Shown here: in pieces, positions 9,148 through 18,651 of the stretch | Layout: each line of letters begins with the position of its first letter | Numbering within the stretch: the first letter of the stretch is position 1 | Assembly: GCF_014645555.1 (NCBI RefSeq) | Contig: NZ_BMLY01000007.1 | Span: 124,001-188,000 of the forward strand | Direction: 5' to 3' | Origin: Silvimonas amylolytica | GTDB taxonomy: Bacteria > Pseudomonadota > Gammaproteobacteria > Burkholderiales > Chitinibacteraceae | Length of the DNA stretch: 64,000 bases | Position numbers and translations under genes: made by a program | The notes under the pieces: generated by a model | The model's database searches: none | Told to the model about the DNA's origin: nothing | What the model saw: only the letters and a program-made list of their open reading frames with translations

Positions 9148-9453
9148 TTATGAACGATTCAGGCGCGCAGGAACTTCATATCGACCGATCAATTCCGGCA
9201 GGCGCTGACACAACAACAGCGCGGCTTCAAGTTCGATATCCAGCACCGCCAGCGAGCCATCATCCAGCGGCTCGGCGCGATAACCCAGTGCCACGGCCAC
9301 GGCAGCCGCTTTGGACAAGGGTGCGGGACCCGCGCCAGCAGCAGATTTCAAATGCAGCCAGCGTCGGTATTCGAGTCGCAACTCGAAGACGGCTTGCGGT
9401 TTGGTGCGGCGTTGTTGAAACAAGGCGAACTCGGGAACGATACAGTCGTACAT
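9148..9453 (-). CDS. Hypothetical 101-aa protein upstream of MATE pump
   Basis: I do not recognise this protein. The ATG at 9453 is preceded by GGAGGT at 6-base spacing, much better than the longer frame from 9723, which would run through the terminator at 9671-9702. The N-terminal half is charged (EFALFQQRRTKPQAVFELRLEYRRW); the C-terminal half is Ala/Leu-rich and ends in a helical stretch (IELEAALLLCQRLPELIGRY). There is no signal peptide or clear membrane helix. It is 53 bases upstream of the MATE gene on the same strand, so a shared transcript is plausible. Confidence 0.6.
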   Translation of the reverse strand: MYDCIVPEFALFQQRRTKPQAVFELRLEYRRWLHLKSAAGAGPAPLSKAAAVAVALGYRAEPLDDGSLAVLDIELEAALLLCQRLPELIGRYEVPARLNRS

Positions 9454-9827
9454 GGTGACCTCCAGTTGATTGAAAAAACCAACGACGGCCACCGGTATGC
9501 TGAAAACCTGTCCGAAGCGCTCCGCCAGATCAAACCGGCAGACCGCCTCCTGTGCGGCCGACGCTTTAGCGGTATTTCCCGGATTCATTCCGGCGCGCCC
9601 CGCAAGTTGTCGCTTAACTCGGCGCGGCCACGCTTTCGCGCGGCATAAACAGCAAAACTGCAAAAACCCGAAAAACAAAAAACCTGCGTGCCAGACGCAG
9701 GTCGCGGCACGCTTTAGCAGCATTTATAACGCGCCCGCAAGCTGGCGGATCAAATCGGCGCGAAGTCTTATTTGTACGCCTGGCACAGTAGCGGCGTCAA
9801 GCCCGCCGCTGCCACATGGCCGCTGAC
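9454..9827. other. Intergenic region between orphan gene and AraC regulator
   Basis: These 374 bases hold the minus-strand terminator at 9671-9702 and, nearer 9453, presumably the promoter of the orphan/MATE unit. The open frames crossing it have no ribosome-binding site or recognisable protein character and are treated as chance. Confidence 0.5.
9671..9702 (-). terminator. Rho-independent terminator after the AraC/cysteine hydrolase unit
   Basis: ACCTGCGT (9682-9689) pairs with ACGCAGGT (9695-9702) across a 5-base loop. On the minus strand the stem is followed by TTTTTTGTTTTT, the complement of 9671-9682. It ends transcription coming from the AraC-type gene and places the start of the 101-aa gene downstream of it. 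Confidence 0.8.
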
Positions 9828-10745
9828 TTACTGACGTACGCGGGCCAGCACACGACGCAAATCCCGCGCAGAACCAAAGCCGGAGAGTTCTGCTACACGC
9901 TCCATGGGCAAATGTGAATCCGCCAGCAACGATTGCGCCCGCGCTACCCGCAACAGACGCAGATACGCCGTGGGAGCAACATCAGCATGCTCCCGAAAAA
10001 GCCGCGTGAGATGCCGGGGTGTCACATAGACCAGTTCAGCCATGGTCTCTAGTGACCAGTCTGCTGCGACGTCATGGGCCAGTTGTTCTTGCACCCGGTG
10101 GACAAGCGGATGTAAATGATTACGGTGCAAGAACCAGGCGGAGAGTTGTGGATCATCTCCGCCCCGCCGGAAATACACGACCAGCCTGCGGGCGACATCC
10201 GCCGCACATTGCGGTGACACCAGCGTTGCAATCAGTTGTAGAGCCAGATCGATGCCCGCTGTCACGCCTGCAGAAGTCCAGATCGGACCATCTTGCACAA
10301 AGACGCGACCAGCCTCGACTTTTGCAGCCGGCGCCAGCGTTTGCAGATCTTGTGTGTGCGCATAATGTGTGGTGCAGCGGCGGCCATCCAGCAAGCCGGC
10401 CCGACCGGCATAAAGCGCGCCGGCGCAGACCGTCGCCAACTGTACGCCCGGTTGTGGTAGCACACGGCGCAGCCAGGCCACGATCGCATCACCCCCGGCA
10501 CCATCCGAACCTGGCTCATGGCCGGGCACTAACACCAGGGCCGGGCCAGCTATCTGATCCGGTAATGGCGCCAGATCAGCCAGTGTCGCACCGACCAATG
10601 TCGTGGCACGCGCTTGCGGCCCGGCAAAATGCAGACGGAAGTGTTCGACTCCCGCCATGCGCAACGCTTCTGCCGGCCCCGCCAGATCAAGCATCAGCAA
10701 GCCGTCGGTGACAATTAGCCAGACATCAAGCGGTGACGCGTTCAT
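9828..10745 (-). CDS. GlxA/FtrA-type AraC family transcriptional regulator
   Basis: The 305-residue protein has an N-terminal DJ-1/PfpI (GATase1-like) domain with the nucleophile-elbow pattern TVCAGALYAGRAGLL, and a C-terminal AraC DNA-binding domain with two helix-turn-helices (SLETMAELVYVTPRHLTRLFRE and PMERVAELSGFGSARDLRRVL). Regulators of this build usually control catabolic or amine-related genes. The ATG at 10745 is chosen; a TTG 14 codons upstream is less likely. It overlaps the end of the cysteine hydrolase gene by 20 bases, so the two are co-transcribed. Confidence 0.88.
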   Translation of the reverse strand: MNASPLDVWLIVTDGLLMLDLAGPAEALRMAGVEHFRLHFAGPQARATTLVGATLADLAPLPDQIAGPALVLVPGHEPGSDGAGGDAIVAWLRRVLPQPGVQLATVCAGALYAGRAGLLDGRRCTTHYAHTQDLQTLAPAAKVEAGRVFVQDGPIWTSAGVTAGIDLALQLIATLVSPQCAADVARRLVVYFRRGGDDPQLSAWFLHRNHLHPLVHRVQEQLAHDVAADWSLETMAELVYVTPRHLTRLFREHADVAPTAYLRLLRVARAQSLLADSHLPMERVAELSGFGSARDLRRVLARVRQ

Positions 10746-11280
10746 CCAGCCCTGCCAGACATTCTTCAACGGTAACAATGCGTGCAAAGCGACCGGACAG
10801 CACCAATTCAGTGCGATGTTTGATCTCAGCCGCAGAGAGTGTGCTGCCGTCAGGGTGAGTCATGGCCCAGGTCAAGGTGGCCTCGGAGACAAAGTCCACC
10901 TTGAAACCAAGATCAAAGGCCACACGCGCCGTGGTTTCACAACATTGTTCCGTACGGATACCACTCACCGTCACATGTTCAACACCATGATCTTCAAGCC
11001 ATTGCAACAATCCACTGTCGGTCAGTGCGTTATGTACGTGCTTGTTGAAAGTGGCATCGGCGTGATGTGGTAGCCAGTCCAGCCCCACACAAAGCCCGCT
11101 GGCTGGATCAAACGGACCTTGGGCATGGTGAAAAATCTGCACGACCGGGAGGCCGCGAGCCTGGTAGCCGGCGATCAGCGCCAGCTGGTTTTCCCGAAAT
11201 ACAGGCAAGTCTTCTTCTGTCCAGAACGGCCGGTGCATGAACGATTTCTGGACATCAATGACGATCAGGGCAGATTTCAT
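10726..11280 (-). CDS. Isochorismatase-family cysteine hydrolase
   Basis: This cytoplasmic amidohydrolase-type enzyme shows the Asp-Lys-Cys triad: Asp9 in VIDVQ, Lys80 in FNKHVHNAL and Cys113 in TEQCCETTAR. Its length of 184 residues is normal for the family. An AGGAG site lies 7 bases before the ATG. The substrate (nicotinamide, isochorismate, a carbamoyl compound) cannot be assigned. The downstream AraC regulator overlaps its 3' end. Confidence 0.88.
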   Translation of the reverse strand: MKSALIVIDVQKSFMHRPFWTEEDLPVFRENQLALIAGYQARGLPVVQIFHHAQGPFDPASGLCVGLDWLPHHADATFNKHVHNALTDSGLLQWLEDHGVEHVTVSGIRTEQCCETTARVAFDLGFKVDFVSEATLTWAMTHPDGSTLSAAEIKHRTELVLSGRFARIVTVEECLAGLDERVTA

Positions 11281-11400
11281 GGTGCGGCTCCTTGGTTGAG
11301 GTACAGCCTCACTTTAAGCGTGATAGTGCCATGAAAGAAGGTCTGATTTCGACCAGAAGCGGACAAATCCAGACATTCACCTCTTCCGCCCCAAAACCGC

Positions 11401-11853
11401 TCATTCCGGATTTTTAGAGTCGAGCATCAGCGTGATTGGTCCATCGTTGAGCAGACTTACTTTCATGTCTGCACCAAACACGCCAGTCGGAACCGGCTTG
11501 CCTGACTGCGCGGTCAACCTCGCAACGAAATCATCGAACATGCCCGTCGCCACATCACCCTTGGCCGCCCGCATCCAGGAGGGGCGGTTGCCCTTGCGAT
11601 AAGCGCCAAACAAAGTGAACTGGGATACCGCCAGGATCTGCCCACCGGTTTCCATGACGGAGCGATTCATCACCCCGGCATCGTCTTCAAACACGCGCAG
11701 ATTGCACACTTTGTTGCACATCCAGGCCAGATCTTCTGCCGTATCGGCAGGTTCGATACCAATCAGCAATAGCAGGCCAGCGCCAATTTCGCCGACGGTT
11801 TGCTCTTCCACAACCACGCTGGCGTGGCTTACCCGTTGCAACAATACGCGCAT
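11401..11853 (-). CDS. dtd: D-aminoacyl-tRNA deacylase
   Basis: Dtd removes D-amino acids mischarged on tRNA. The 150-residue protein begins [15 protein letters not shown], contains the catalytic [17 protein letters not shown] motif and ends with the Gly-cisPro motif NDGPITLML. The longer frame from 11991 would add 46 residues foreign to the family, so the ATG at 11853 is used, although its ribosome-binding site is weak. It is transcribed away from asd. Confidence 0.95.
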   Translation of the reverse strand: MRVLLQRVSHASVVVEEQTVGEIGAGLLLLIGIEPADTAEDLAWMCNKVCNLRVFEDDAGVMNRSVMETGGQILAVSQFTLFGAYRKGNRPSWMRAAKGDVATGMFDDFVARLTAQSGKPVPTGVFGADMKVSLLNDGPITLMLDSKNPE

Positions 11854-11955
11854 GGTTTTCAACGTCCGCAAAAAGACCGATGTTAAGGGATGAGGGCTTG
11901 CGGATGTGGACTTATGCCAATCACCGGGCGCCCACTCGTCTGGCACGAATGCTGC

Positions 11956-12010
11956 ATTGCAGTGCAATTGCCAGATGAGACTGGTCAACAATGGGGAATT
12001 TCTCTAATAT
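11956..12010 (+). promoter_or_regulatory. Candidate asd promoter with upstream palindrome
   Basis: TGGTCA (11982-11987) and TAATAT (12005-12010) are separated by 17 bases, a plausible sigma-70 promoter about 50 bases upstream of asd. Just above it, ATTGCA-G-TGCAAT (11956-11968) is a perfect 13-base palindrome that could be an operator. No regulator is assigned. Confidence 0.35.
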
Positions 12011-12058
12011 CGATCGTTCACCCTCTTGATTTGCAAACTGTTTCCGGGAAGATAAAAG

Positions 12059-13168
12059 ATGATGACGAAGGTAGGTCTGGTCGGCTGGCGCGGCATGGTG
12101 GGCTCTGTGCTCATGCAACGTATGCAGGAAGAAAAAGATTTCGACCTGATTGATCCGACATTCTTCACTACCTCGCAAGCTGGCAAACCGGCGCCGAATT
12201 TCGGCAAGGATGCCGGCGTGCTCAAAGACGCCAATGACCTGACTGAACTGTCGGCCATGGACGTCATCATTTCCTGCCAGGGCGGTGATTACACCAACGA
12301 CGTATTCCGCAAACTGCGTGCGTCCGGCTGGAACGGCTACTGGATTGATGCCGCCTCCACCCTGCGCATGGAAGACGACGCCGTCATCATTCTGGACCCG
12401 GTTAACGATGGCCTGATCCGCAAAGCGGTTGCTGATGGCATCAAGAATTTTGCCGGCGGCAACTGTACCAACTCCATCCTGCTGATGGGTGTGGGCGGTC
12501 TGTTCCGTGAAGGGCTGGTCGAATGGGTCAGCTCCATGACCTATCAAGCGGCATCCGGTGCCGGCGCTAACAATATGCGCGAACTGGTAAAGGGCATGGG
12601 TGTGATTCATTCCGCCGTGGCCGATGAACTGGCCAACCCGGCCTCCGCCATTCTGGAGATCGACCGCAAGGTGGCCCAGGCCATCCGTCATGATGTCCCG
12701 ACCGAGTTCTTCCCGGCTCCGCTGGCTGGCGGCCTGATTCCGTGGATCGACAAGCAACTGGAGAACGGCCAGTCCAAGGAAGAATGGAAGGGTCAAGCCG
12801 AAGTGAACAAGATCCTCGGCACAGACAAGACCATTCCGGTGGATGGCCTGTGCGTCCGGATTGGCGCCATGCGTTGCCACAGCCTGGCACTGACCATCAA
12901 GCTGAAGAAAGACTTGCCGCTGTCCGAGATCGAAGCGCTGATCAAATCCACCAACCAGTGGGTGAAGTGGGTGCCGAATGATCGCAGCATCACCGAACAA
13001 GAACTGACACCGGCCTCCATTACCGGCAAGCTTGATATTGGTGTAGGCCGTGTACGCAAACTGAACATGGGCCCGGAGTACATCAGCGCGTTCGTGATCG
13101 GTGACCAGTTGTTGTGGGGTGCTGCCGAGCCGCTGCGCCGTATGTTGCGCATTCTGCTGGACAAGTAA
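12059..13168 (+). CDS. asd: Aspartate-semialdehyde dehydrogenase
   Basis: Asd reduces aspartyl phosphate to aspartate semialdehyde with NADPH, feeding lysine, diaminopimelate, methionine and threonine synthesis. The 369-residue protein is the Gram-negative type: nucleotide-binding [14 protein letters not shown], catalytic Cys136 in GGNCTNSI and the RIGAMRCHS segment. Two adjacent ATGs (12059, 12062) could serve as start. A terminator follows at 13185. Confidence 0.97.
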   Translation: MMTKVGLVGWRGMVGSVLMQRMQEEKDFDLIDPTFFTTSQAGKPAPNFGKDAGVLKDANDLTELSAMDVIISCQGGDYTNDVFRKLRASGWNGYWIDAASTLRMEDDAVIILDPVNDGLIRKAVADGIKNFAGGNCTNSILLMGVGGLFREGLVEWVSSMTYQAASGAGANNMRELVKGMGVIHSAVADELANPASAILEIDRKVAQAIRHDVPTEFFPAPLAGGLIPWIDKQLENGQSKEEWKGQAEVNKILGTDKTIPVDGLCVRIGAMRCHSLALTIKLKKDLPLSEIEALIKSTNQWVKWVPNDRSITEQELTPASITGKLDIGVGRVRKLNMGPEYISAFVIGDQLLWGAAEPLRRMLRILLDK

Positions 13169-13184
13169 CCAGCCAGACCGCCAC

Positions 13185-13214
13185 AAAAAACCCGCGCCTG
13201 TCGCGGGTTTTTTA
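13185..13214 (+). terminator. Rho-independent terminator after asd
   Basis: AAAAAACCCGCG (13185-13196) pairs with CGCGGGTTTTTT (13202-13213) across a 5-base loop. The A tract and T tract make it potentially bidirectional. Confidence 0.9.
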
Positions 13215-13277
13215 TTACGTATTGCTAGCGCCGAACGTCTGGTCGCATATGATGACTTGATTGAGGAAGGAGCCTCT

Positions 13278-14096
13278 ATGAGCTTTGTCGAGCGCTATCT
13301 GCATTACCTTGGGTTGACTTCGCTCCCCGAGGACCCGCTGGCTCGCCTGCGAACCTTGCACGCCGCCAATCAGCAACGTATCCCCTTCAACAACGTGGAT
13401 GTCCTCCTGGGCCGCCTGCCCCTGCTGGACCCGGATGAGGTTGCCGACAAAGTACTGACACGTGGCCGTGGCGGCTACTGTTTTGAACTCAATGGTCTGT
13501 TTTCACGGCTACTGCGTGAACTGGGCTACGACGTACACGTGCATCTTGGCAAAATGCTGGCGGGAGGCGCCATCGTGGAGGAGCGCCCGCGTACGCACAT
13601 GGTGGTCTCGGTGCTGATTGATGGCCAGCGCTGGATGTGTGATGTGAGCTTTGGCGCGCGTGGCCTCACGGACACCGCACCATTGATCGAGGATGTTCCG
13701 ATCGTGCAACTCGATACCCTGCGCTATCACCGTTACGGCGATGGTTATCTGATGCAGACCCGCCGCCATGACAACTGGGAAACGCTTTACTGGTTTGACC
13801 TCCAGGAAACCTGGATGGCGGACTGGATCATGTCCAACCACTATTCATCCACCTTTCCGGCCTCGCCGTTCCTGCACAATCTGATGGCATTGCGACTCAC
13901 CGGTCATGGGCGCATCACCTTCAACAATTTGCGTATGGCCGAGTTGCGTGACGGCGTGCGACACGAAACGCTCATTAGCTCGCCACAACAGTTGTATACC
14001 CTGATCAATCAACACCTCTTGCTCCCATTAAACCAGGCCGACGCGGGCGCTTTGTTTACCCGACTGGCCGCGCAACCCGCCATCAACATCGTCTAA
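13278..14096 (+). CDS. Arylamine N-acetyltransferase
   Basis: This enzyme transfers acetyl from acetyl-CoA to arylamines or hydrazines. The catalytic triad is visible: Cys68 in GRGGYCFELNG, His107 in RTHMVV and Asp122 in WMCDVSFG. The length of 272 residues is typical of bacterial NATs. The ATG at 13278 follows GGAAGGAG; the longer frame from 13101 would begin inside asd. It is a single gene between asd and yigZ. Confidence 0.93.
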   Translation: MSFVERYLHYLGLTSLPEDPLARLRTLHAANQQRIPFNNVDVLLGRLPLLDPDEVADKVLTRGRGGYCFELNGLFSRLLRELGYDVHVHLGKMLAGGAIVEERPRTHMVVSVLIDGQRWMCDVSFGARGLTDTAPLIEDVPIVQLDTLRYHRYGDGYLMQTRRHDNWETLYWFDLQETWMADWIMSNHYSSTFPASPFLHNLMALRLTGHGRITFNNLRMAELRDGVRHETLISSPQQLYTLINQHLLLPLNQADAGALFTRLAAQPAINIV

Positions 14097-14164
14097 CGCC
14101 CTATTGCCGGTTATCTCGCATCACGAACCTGGTAAAATGAAGTTTTGCCCACCCGGCGTATGTA

Positions 14165-14770
14165 ATGCCCACCTATACCCTCGCCGCCGCGGTCAGCGTT
14201 GAGCTTGAGATCAAGAAAAGCCGCTTTCTGGGAAGCGTCCAGCCGGTCAGCGACCGCGCTGAAGCCATGGCGCTGATCGATGCAATGCGCGCCAATCACC
14301 CCGCCGCAACGCACGTGTGCTGGGCACTCCTGGCGGGCGGGCAATCTGGCATGTCGGATGATGGCGAACCAGGTGGCACTGCAGGCCGGCCCATGCTGGA
14401 AGTGCTACGCCACCAACAAGTGGATGGCGTTTTAGCCATGGTGGTGCGTTACTACGGGGGCGTAAAACTGGGCGCGGGCGGACTGGTACGCGCATATACG
14501 GACGCCATCGCCAAACCCATGCAACAGGCCACATTGGTCGAACGCATCGCCCAGGCCACATTCATCGTCAAGGCTGATTACGCCGATGAAGCACGCATCC
14601 GGCACTGGCTGGGGCAAAACAATGCCACTCTGATCAACGCAGACCATGCCGAGCGTGTGACACTGGTTATCCAGCTACCTGTCAGCGAGTACGCCGCAGC
14701 GGCAGACGCTTTGCGTGATCTGACCCAAGGGCGAGTCATGGTTCAGGATGAACCTGGTCTGTCGAGCTAA
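14165..14770 (+). CDS. yigZ: YigZ/IMPACT family protein
   Basis: The 201-residue protein has the IMPACT N-terminal domain (KKSRFLGSVQPV... HVCWALL... SDDGEPGGTAGRPMLEVL... VVRYYGGVKLGAGGLVRAY) followed by a DUF1949-type C-terminal domain. The bacterial family is of unsettled function, and links to translation are based on the eukaryotic IMPACT relative. It is convergent with yaaA, with only 4 bases between the stops. Confidence 0.93.
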   Translation: MPTYTLAAAVSVELEIKKSRFLGSVQPVSDRAEAMALIDAMRANHPAATHVCWALLAGGQSGMSDDGEPGGTAGRPMLEVLRHQQVDGVLAMVVRYYGGVKLGAGGLVRAYTDAIAKPMQQATLVERIAQATFIVKADYADEARIRHWLGQNNATLINADHAERVTLVIQLPVSEYAAAADALRDLTQGRVMVQDEPGLSS

Positions 14771-14774
14771 CGCG

Positions 14775-15617
14775 TTATTTCAAGGCAGACGGCGTTGCCT
14801 GGTCAACCAGGCGGCGACGGAACACCCAGCGGGTGGCATCGCTCTCATCCGCTGTAAACGCGTAGCCTTCCAGGTCAAACCCTTTCAATTGCTCGGGGTT
14901 CTCAATCGCATGCTGGGCGGCATAACGCGCCATCAAGCCACGTGCACGTTTGGCAAAAAAGCTGATGATCTTGTATTGACCGTTTTTGCAGTCTTCAAAA
15001 ACCGGCGTAATCACCGGGCAATGCAGCAGCTTCGGTTTAACTGATTTGAAGTACTCATCCGAAGCCAGGTTGATCAGCACGGCAGGTTTGTCGGCATTGA
15101 TGCTGTCAGTCTGTGTATTGCCCCACCATGCGTACAGATTCTTGCCTTGCGGATTGGCCAGCGGGCGGCCCATTTCCAGACGGTAAGGCTGGATCAGGTC
15201 AAAGGGCCGCAAGATGCCATACAGACCGGAAAGAATGCGTAGATGGCGCTCCAGATAATCATGCGCAGCGTCATCCAGGCTGCCGGCATTGAGCCCTTCG
15301 TAGACATCCCCCTTGAAGGCGAACACAGCCGGCCGTGCATTCTTGCGGGTGAACGGCATACGCCAGGACTGGAAACGACCCGCATTCAGTACTGCCAGCT
15401 CGTCCGAAATATCCATCAGATCGCCGATCTGGCCCGGGGTCATGGCTTTGAGAAGATCAACCAGCGAGGCAGCGTGTTCCAGATGTTTTGGTTTGCTGTG
15501 CCGATCTGTCGGCAGATCCGAGGTGTAATCGAGCGTTTTGGCGGGGGAAACCACCATAAGCAAAGACACTTTGGCCTTACCGGCTTTTTTCAGAGGGACA
15601 GTCAGTGGTTGATTCAT
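14775..15617 (-). CDS. yaaA: Peroxide stress protein YaaA
   Basis: YaaA-family proteins (DUF328) lower intracellular iron and limit oxidative DNA damage. The core motif MVVSPAKTLDY and the GDVYEGL, LSGLYGILRPFDLIQPYRLEM and FFAKRARGLMARY segments are clear. Three starts are possible: 15659, 15617 (used) and 15557. Most family members begin at the VSPAKTL segment, so the first 20 residues may not be translated. It lies downstream of the FixJ-type regulator on the same strand. Confidence 0.93.
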   Translation of the reverse strand: MNQPLTVPLKKAGKAKVSLLMVVSPAKTLDYTSDLPTDRHSKPKHLEHAASLVDLLKAMTPGQIGDLMDISDELAVLNAGRFQSWRMPFTRKNARPAVFAFKGDVYEGLNAGSLDDAAHDYLERHLRILSGLYGILRPFDLIQPYRLEMGRPLANPQGKNLYAWWGNTQTDSINADKPAVLINLASDEYFKSVKPKLLHCPVITPVFEDCKNGQYKIISFFAKRARGLMARYAAQHAIENPEQLKGFDLEGYAFTADESDATRWVFRRRLVDQATPSALK

Positions 15618-15679
15618 GCGGCAATTAAATATGGCGTAGTCAGACAAACTGGCCAGCATGCACCGGCCAGCGCGTCAGT

Positions 15680-16312
15680 TTACTCTGCTTCTTGCGTGTT
15701 GATCTGCGCATCACGCAGGAGGGCGGCCAACTCCATTGCGGTTTTGACGTGCATTTTCTCCAGAATACGCGCCCGGTGTACTTCGACCGTCTTCATGCTG
15801 ATGGAAAGATCATCCGCAATCTGTTTGTTCAGACGGCCGGTGAGGATGAGTTTCATGACCTCACGCTCACGCGGGGTCAACGTAGAAAGACGAATCTCGA
15901 CCGCATGCTTGGCTTGCCACTGGTTGCGACGCAGTGTATCGGCCTGCAGGCAGTTTTCGACCAGATCGACAATCTCGTTATCGCTGAAGGGTTTCTCGAC
16001 AAAATCTGCCGCGCCCCCCTTAAGGGCAGCCACCGCCATCGGTACATCACCGTGGCCGGTCAGAAAGATGACCGGTGGGGTATACGCGTATTCTTTCAGT
16101 CGTTCAAACAGTTCAGTGCCGCTCATGCCGGGCATGCGTACATCCAGAATCAGGCAACTAAAGCGCTCCGGCGCGTAGTCCGCGAGGAAAGACTCCGCCG
16201 AGGCAAATGCCTGGACTTCATGGTCACGCGTGGAAAAAAGCCAGGCCAGCGCGTCACGCAGTGCATCATCGTCATCAACGATGGCAATGCGGCCGAAGTT
16301 GTTGGCTTTCAT
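15680..16312 (-). CDS. FixJ-type response regulator (receiver + LuxR HTH)
   Basis: The 210-residue protein has a receiver domain (acidic pocket IVDDDDA, phospho-acceptor Asp57 in ILDVRMPGM, Thr in FLTGHGD, Lys in EKPF) and a LuxR/FixJ helix-turn-helix (LTPREREVMKLILTGRLNKQIAD... MKTVEVHR). GGAG lies 7 bases before the ATG at 16312. An upstream TTG is too close to that site. It is the partner of the histidine kinase just upstream on the same strand. Confidence 0.93.
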   Translation of the reverse strand: MKANNFGRIAIVDDDDALRDALAWLFSTRDHEVQAFASAESFLADYAPERFSCLILDVRMPGMSGTELFERLKEYAYTPPVIFLTGHGDVPMAVAALKGGAADFVEKPFSDNEIVDLVENCLQADTLRRNQWQAKHAVEIRLSTLTPREREVMKLILTGRLNKQIADDLSISMKTVEVHRARILEKMHVKTAMELAALLRDAQINTQEAE

Positions 16313-16404
16313 GGTCAAGCTCCTTGAGTCTGTATTACGCGTAGCGAAGAGAGCGCCTTTATATCGCGTTTGGGCCGGCTAAAAAAGTAGTACGTGTTTT
16401 CAGA

Positions 16405-18651
16405 CTACATTTCCTGGGCTGCAATCAGTTCTTCAACGCCAGGGAACGGTACCGTAAAGATGAAGCGTGTGCCACCGCCAGGGTTCTCTTCCACCCACAT
16501 GCGGCCGTGGTGATGTTCAATGATGGAGCGGCAAATATTCAGGCCAATCCCCATACCGGTGTCTTTGGTCGAGTAAAACGGCTTGAACAGCTGCTCGCGC
16601 TGGGCCGGCGAAATACCGCTACCCCGGTCAGAAATCGTGACGCGCAGCACGCCTTCATCCCGCAGCAAGCCAATCGCGAGCGTACGTTTGTCTTGCGGGG
16701 TTGAATCCATCGCTTCCAGCGCGTTCTTGATCAAGTTGAACAAGACCTGCTCAAGCATCACCGCGTCAGCAAAGATCGGTGGAATACCTTCATTCTGGGC
16801 AATGCTGATTTCCACGCCACGTCGCACGATCTCGTGCCCCAGCAAACCCAGCACTGTATCCAGAAGCGTATTGATCTCGCAGCGCTGGCGACGCGGGGCG
16901 CGGCGTTGTACAAACTCGCGGATACCCCGAATGATGTGGCCGGCCCGCTTGGCCTGCTCGCCCATTTTATCCAGCGCCTGCCCCAGTTGGGGCAAGTTGG
17001 GCTCCGGGCTGCCCAACAGGTTACGGCAACCCGAGACATAACTGGCGATGGCGCCCAGTGGCTGATTGAGCTCATGGGCCAGGCTGGAGGCCATCTCGCC
17101 CATACTGATCAGCCGGCCAGTCTGCTGAAGTGCTTCATTCTGCTGCCGTTCGCGTTCGGTGGCTGATTTAAGCGCCGTAATATCGGTGGCAATTTCCAGC
17201 CATACGGCAGAACCATCCACCCACGTGCTTTGCCGGCTTTTGACCTGATACCAGTGATCGCGATAAGTGTCATACCACTCGGCATCCACTGGTGGTTCAG
17301 CGCGGCGCACCACCAGTGGCACGATACAGCAACGCCCGCGTAAATCCGGCAACTGGAAAGCGCGATCAAACTGCAGGTTGGACATCAACAACTCGCCGGT
17401 TTCGGCATCGGTCACCGCCACTGAGGCATCCAGACCGTTCAGCACGGCGACGAAACGCTCATGCGAGGCTTGTAGCGCTTCACGCTCCCGACGGATTTCC
17501 GTGACATCGTGCAGTGAGCCCATCCAGCCAATGTGATGGCCATCGCCATCCACAAGACGCGAAGCATGAATACGCACGTCAAATCGCTCACCGTTACGCC
17601 GCATCAAACGCACCATGAAACCGGCCGGCTCGTTGTGGCCAGCAATGATGGCGTCGTAGGTGGCCTGACAACGTTCGATTTCTTCGGGCGGCCAGTACGG
17701 CATGGGTGGGCGGACTTCACGTAGTTCCTGAGCGCTGTATCCCACCATCTCACCGAAAGCACGATTGGTGTAAATGATGCGGCCGCGTCGATCAAACGCG
17801 ATCATGCCCGAGACCAACGAGGTATCAACCGCGTGCCGGAATGCCACTTCCGCCTTCAGGCGTTCTTCGGCCTGGGCGCGGACACGGATCATCCGGTTCA
17901 GCGCGGCGGTGGAAGCCAGCATCGCAATCGCCAGCACCAGCATGAGCGCCGGCAGAATATCACCTGTTGCGGAGACGGAACCCGCGTACAGATCCCCCTT
18001 GAGCTTGAGGGCGAGCGGCGGCGCGGTGAGCTGAATGGTATGCGATAGCCCCGTGGTATCCAGCTGGCGCTGGAACTTGGCGGCGAGGGGGTGATCTTGC
18101 GCGTCCAGCAACGAGATCTGATACCGCTGGGCAATCCACCACGGCACTTGCTGCTGCAGCAAGGCATCAAGGGCAAACACGGCGACCACGTAGCGCTTGC
18201 GATCAGGCGCGAGCACGGCGTAAGTCACCTTGGGTTCGCCATGTGAAGTATTGATATCACTCCAACCGCCCTTGCCCTCATAAGGCACGGACCAATTGTT
18301 CTGCGTGGCCGCATGCCATAGCACCGTGCCCTTGCCATCCTGCACCGAGAAACTGGCGATTTCCGGGCTGGTCTGGATCAGCGATTGAACGCGCGCTTCA
18401 AAAATGGCGGTGTTGACGTCGGTGACATTGAGCGTGGCGGCAAGGCCATTGAGCGATTGGACGTCAAAGGTGATTTGCTGCTCTATGGCCTGTTTTTGCC
18501 ATAGCAAATCCTGCTCCAGCAGGGTGGAACGTTGGCTGGATGCTTCGTCTCGTGATTGCAGCAACCAGGCTGCAAAAGCCAGCGTAAACACGCCGGCCAG
18601 CAGCCCGGGAATCAGCGGAAGCCAGCGTGAAAACCGGTGGGGTGAGCTCAT
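16405..18651 (-). CDS. Membrane sensor histidine kinase with PAS domains
   Basis: The 748-residue protein has an N-terminal membrane helix (about 10-32), a periplasmic sensor of about 200 residues that may be CHASE-like, and a second membrane helix (about 232-250). Then come a PAS/PAC pair (about 268-390), a degenerate second PAS (about 395-495), a HisKA domain with His526 in SSLAHELNQPL, and an HATPase domain (NLIKNALEAM, DRGSGI, TGMGIGL). The first four bases of its coding sequence overlap the end of ldhA, so lactate dehydrogenase, kinase, regulator and yaaA lie in one run. Its signal is unknown. Confidence 0.9.
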   Translation of the reverse strand: MSSPHRFSRWLPLIPGLLAGVFTLAFAAWLLQSRDEASSQRSTLLEQDLLWQKQAIEQQITFDVQSLNGLAATLNVTDVNTAIFEARVQSLIQTSPEIASFSVQDGKGTVLWHAATQNNWSVPYEGKGGWSDINTSHGEPKVTYAVLAPDRKRYVVAVFALDALLQQQVPWWIAQRYQISLLDAQDHPLAAKFQRQLDTTGLSHTIQLTAPPLALKLKGDLYAGSVSATGDILPALMLVLAIAMLASTAALNRMIRVRAQAEERLKAEVAFRHAVDTSLVSGMIAFDRRGRIIYTNRAFGEMVGYSAQELREVRPPMPYWPPEEIERCQATYDAIIAGHNEPAGFMVRLMRRNGERFDVRIHASRLVDGDGHHIGWMGSLHDVTEIRREREALQASHERFVAVLNGLDASVAVTDAETGELLMSNLQFDRAFQLPDLRGRCCIVPLVVRRAEPPVDAEWYDTYRDHWYQVKSRQSTWVDGSAVWLEIATDITALKSATERERQQNEALQQTGRLISMGEMASSLAHELNQPLGAIASYVSGCRNLLGSPEPNLPQLGQALDKMGEQAKRAGHIIRGIREFVQRRAPRRQRCEINTLLDTVLGLLGHEIVRRGVEISIAQNEGIPPIFADAVMLEQVLFNLIKNALEAMDSTPQDKRTLAIGLLRDEGVLRVTISDRGSGISPAQREQLFKPFYSTKDTGMGIGLNICRSIIEHHHGRMWVEENPGGGTRFIFTVPFPGVEELIAAQEM

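Noticed and set aside
11921-13186. 421-aa minus-strand frame opposite asd
   Set aside because: Composition is His/Gln-rich shadow of the asd codons, with no domain and no ribosome-binding site.
15243-16178. 311-aa plus-strand frame opposite yaaA and the response regulator
   Set aside because: Shadow of two genes with clear domains on the other strand.
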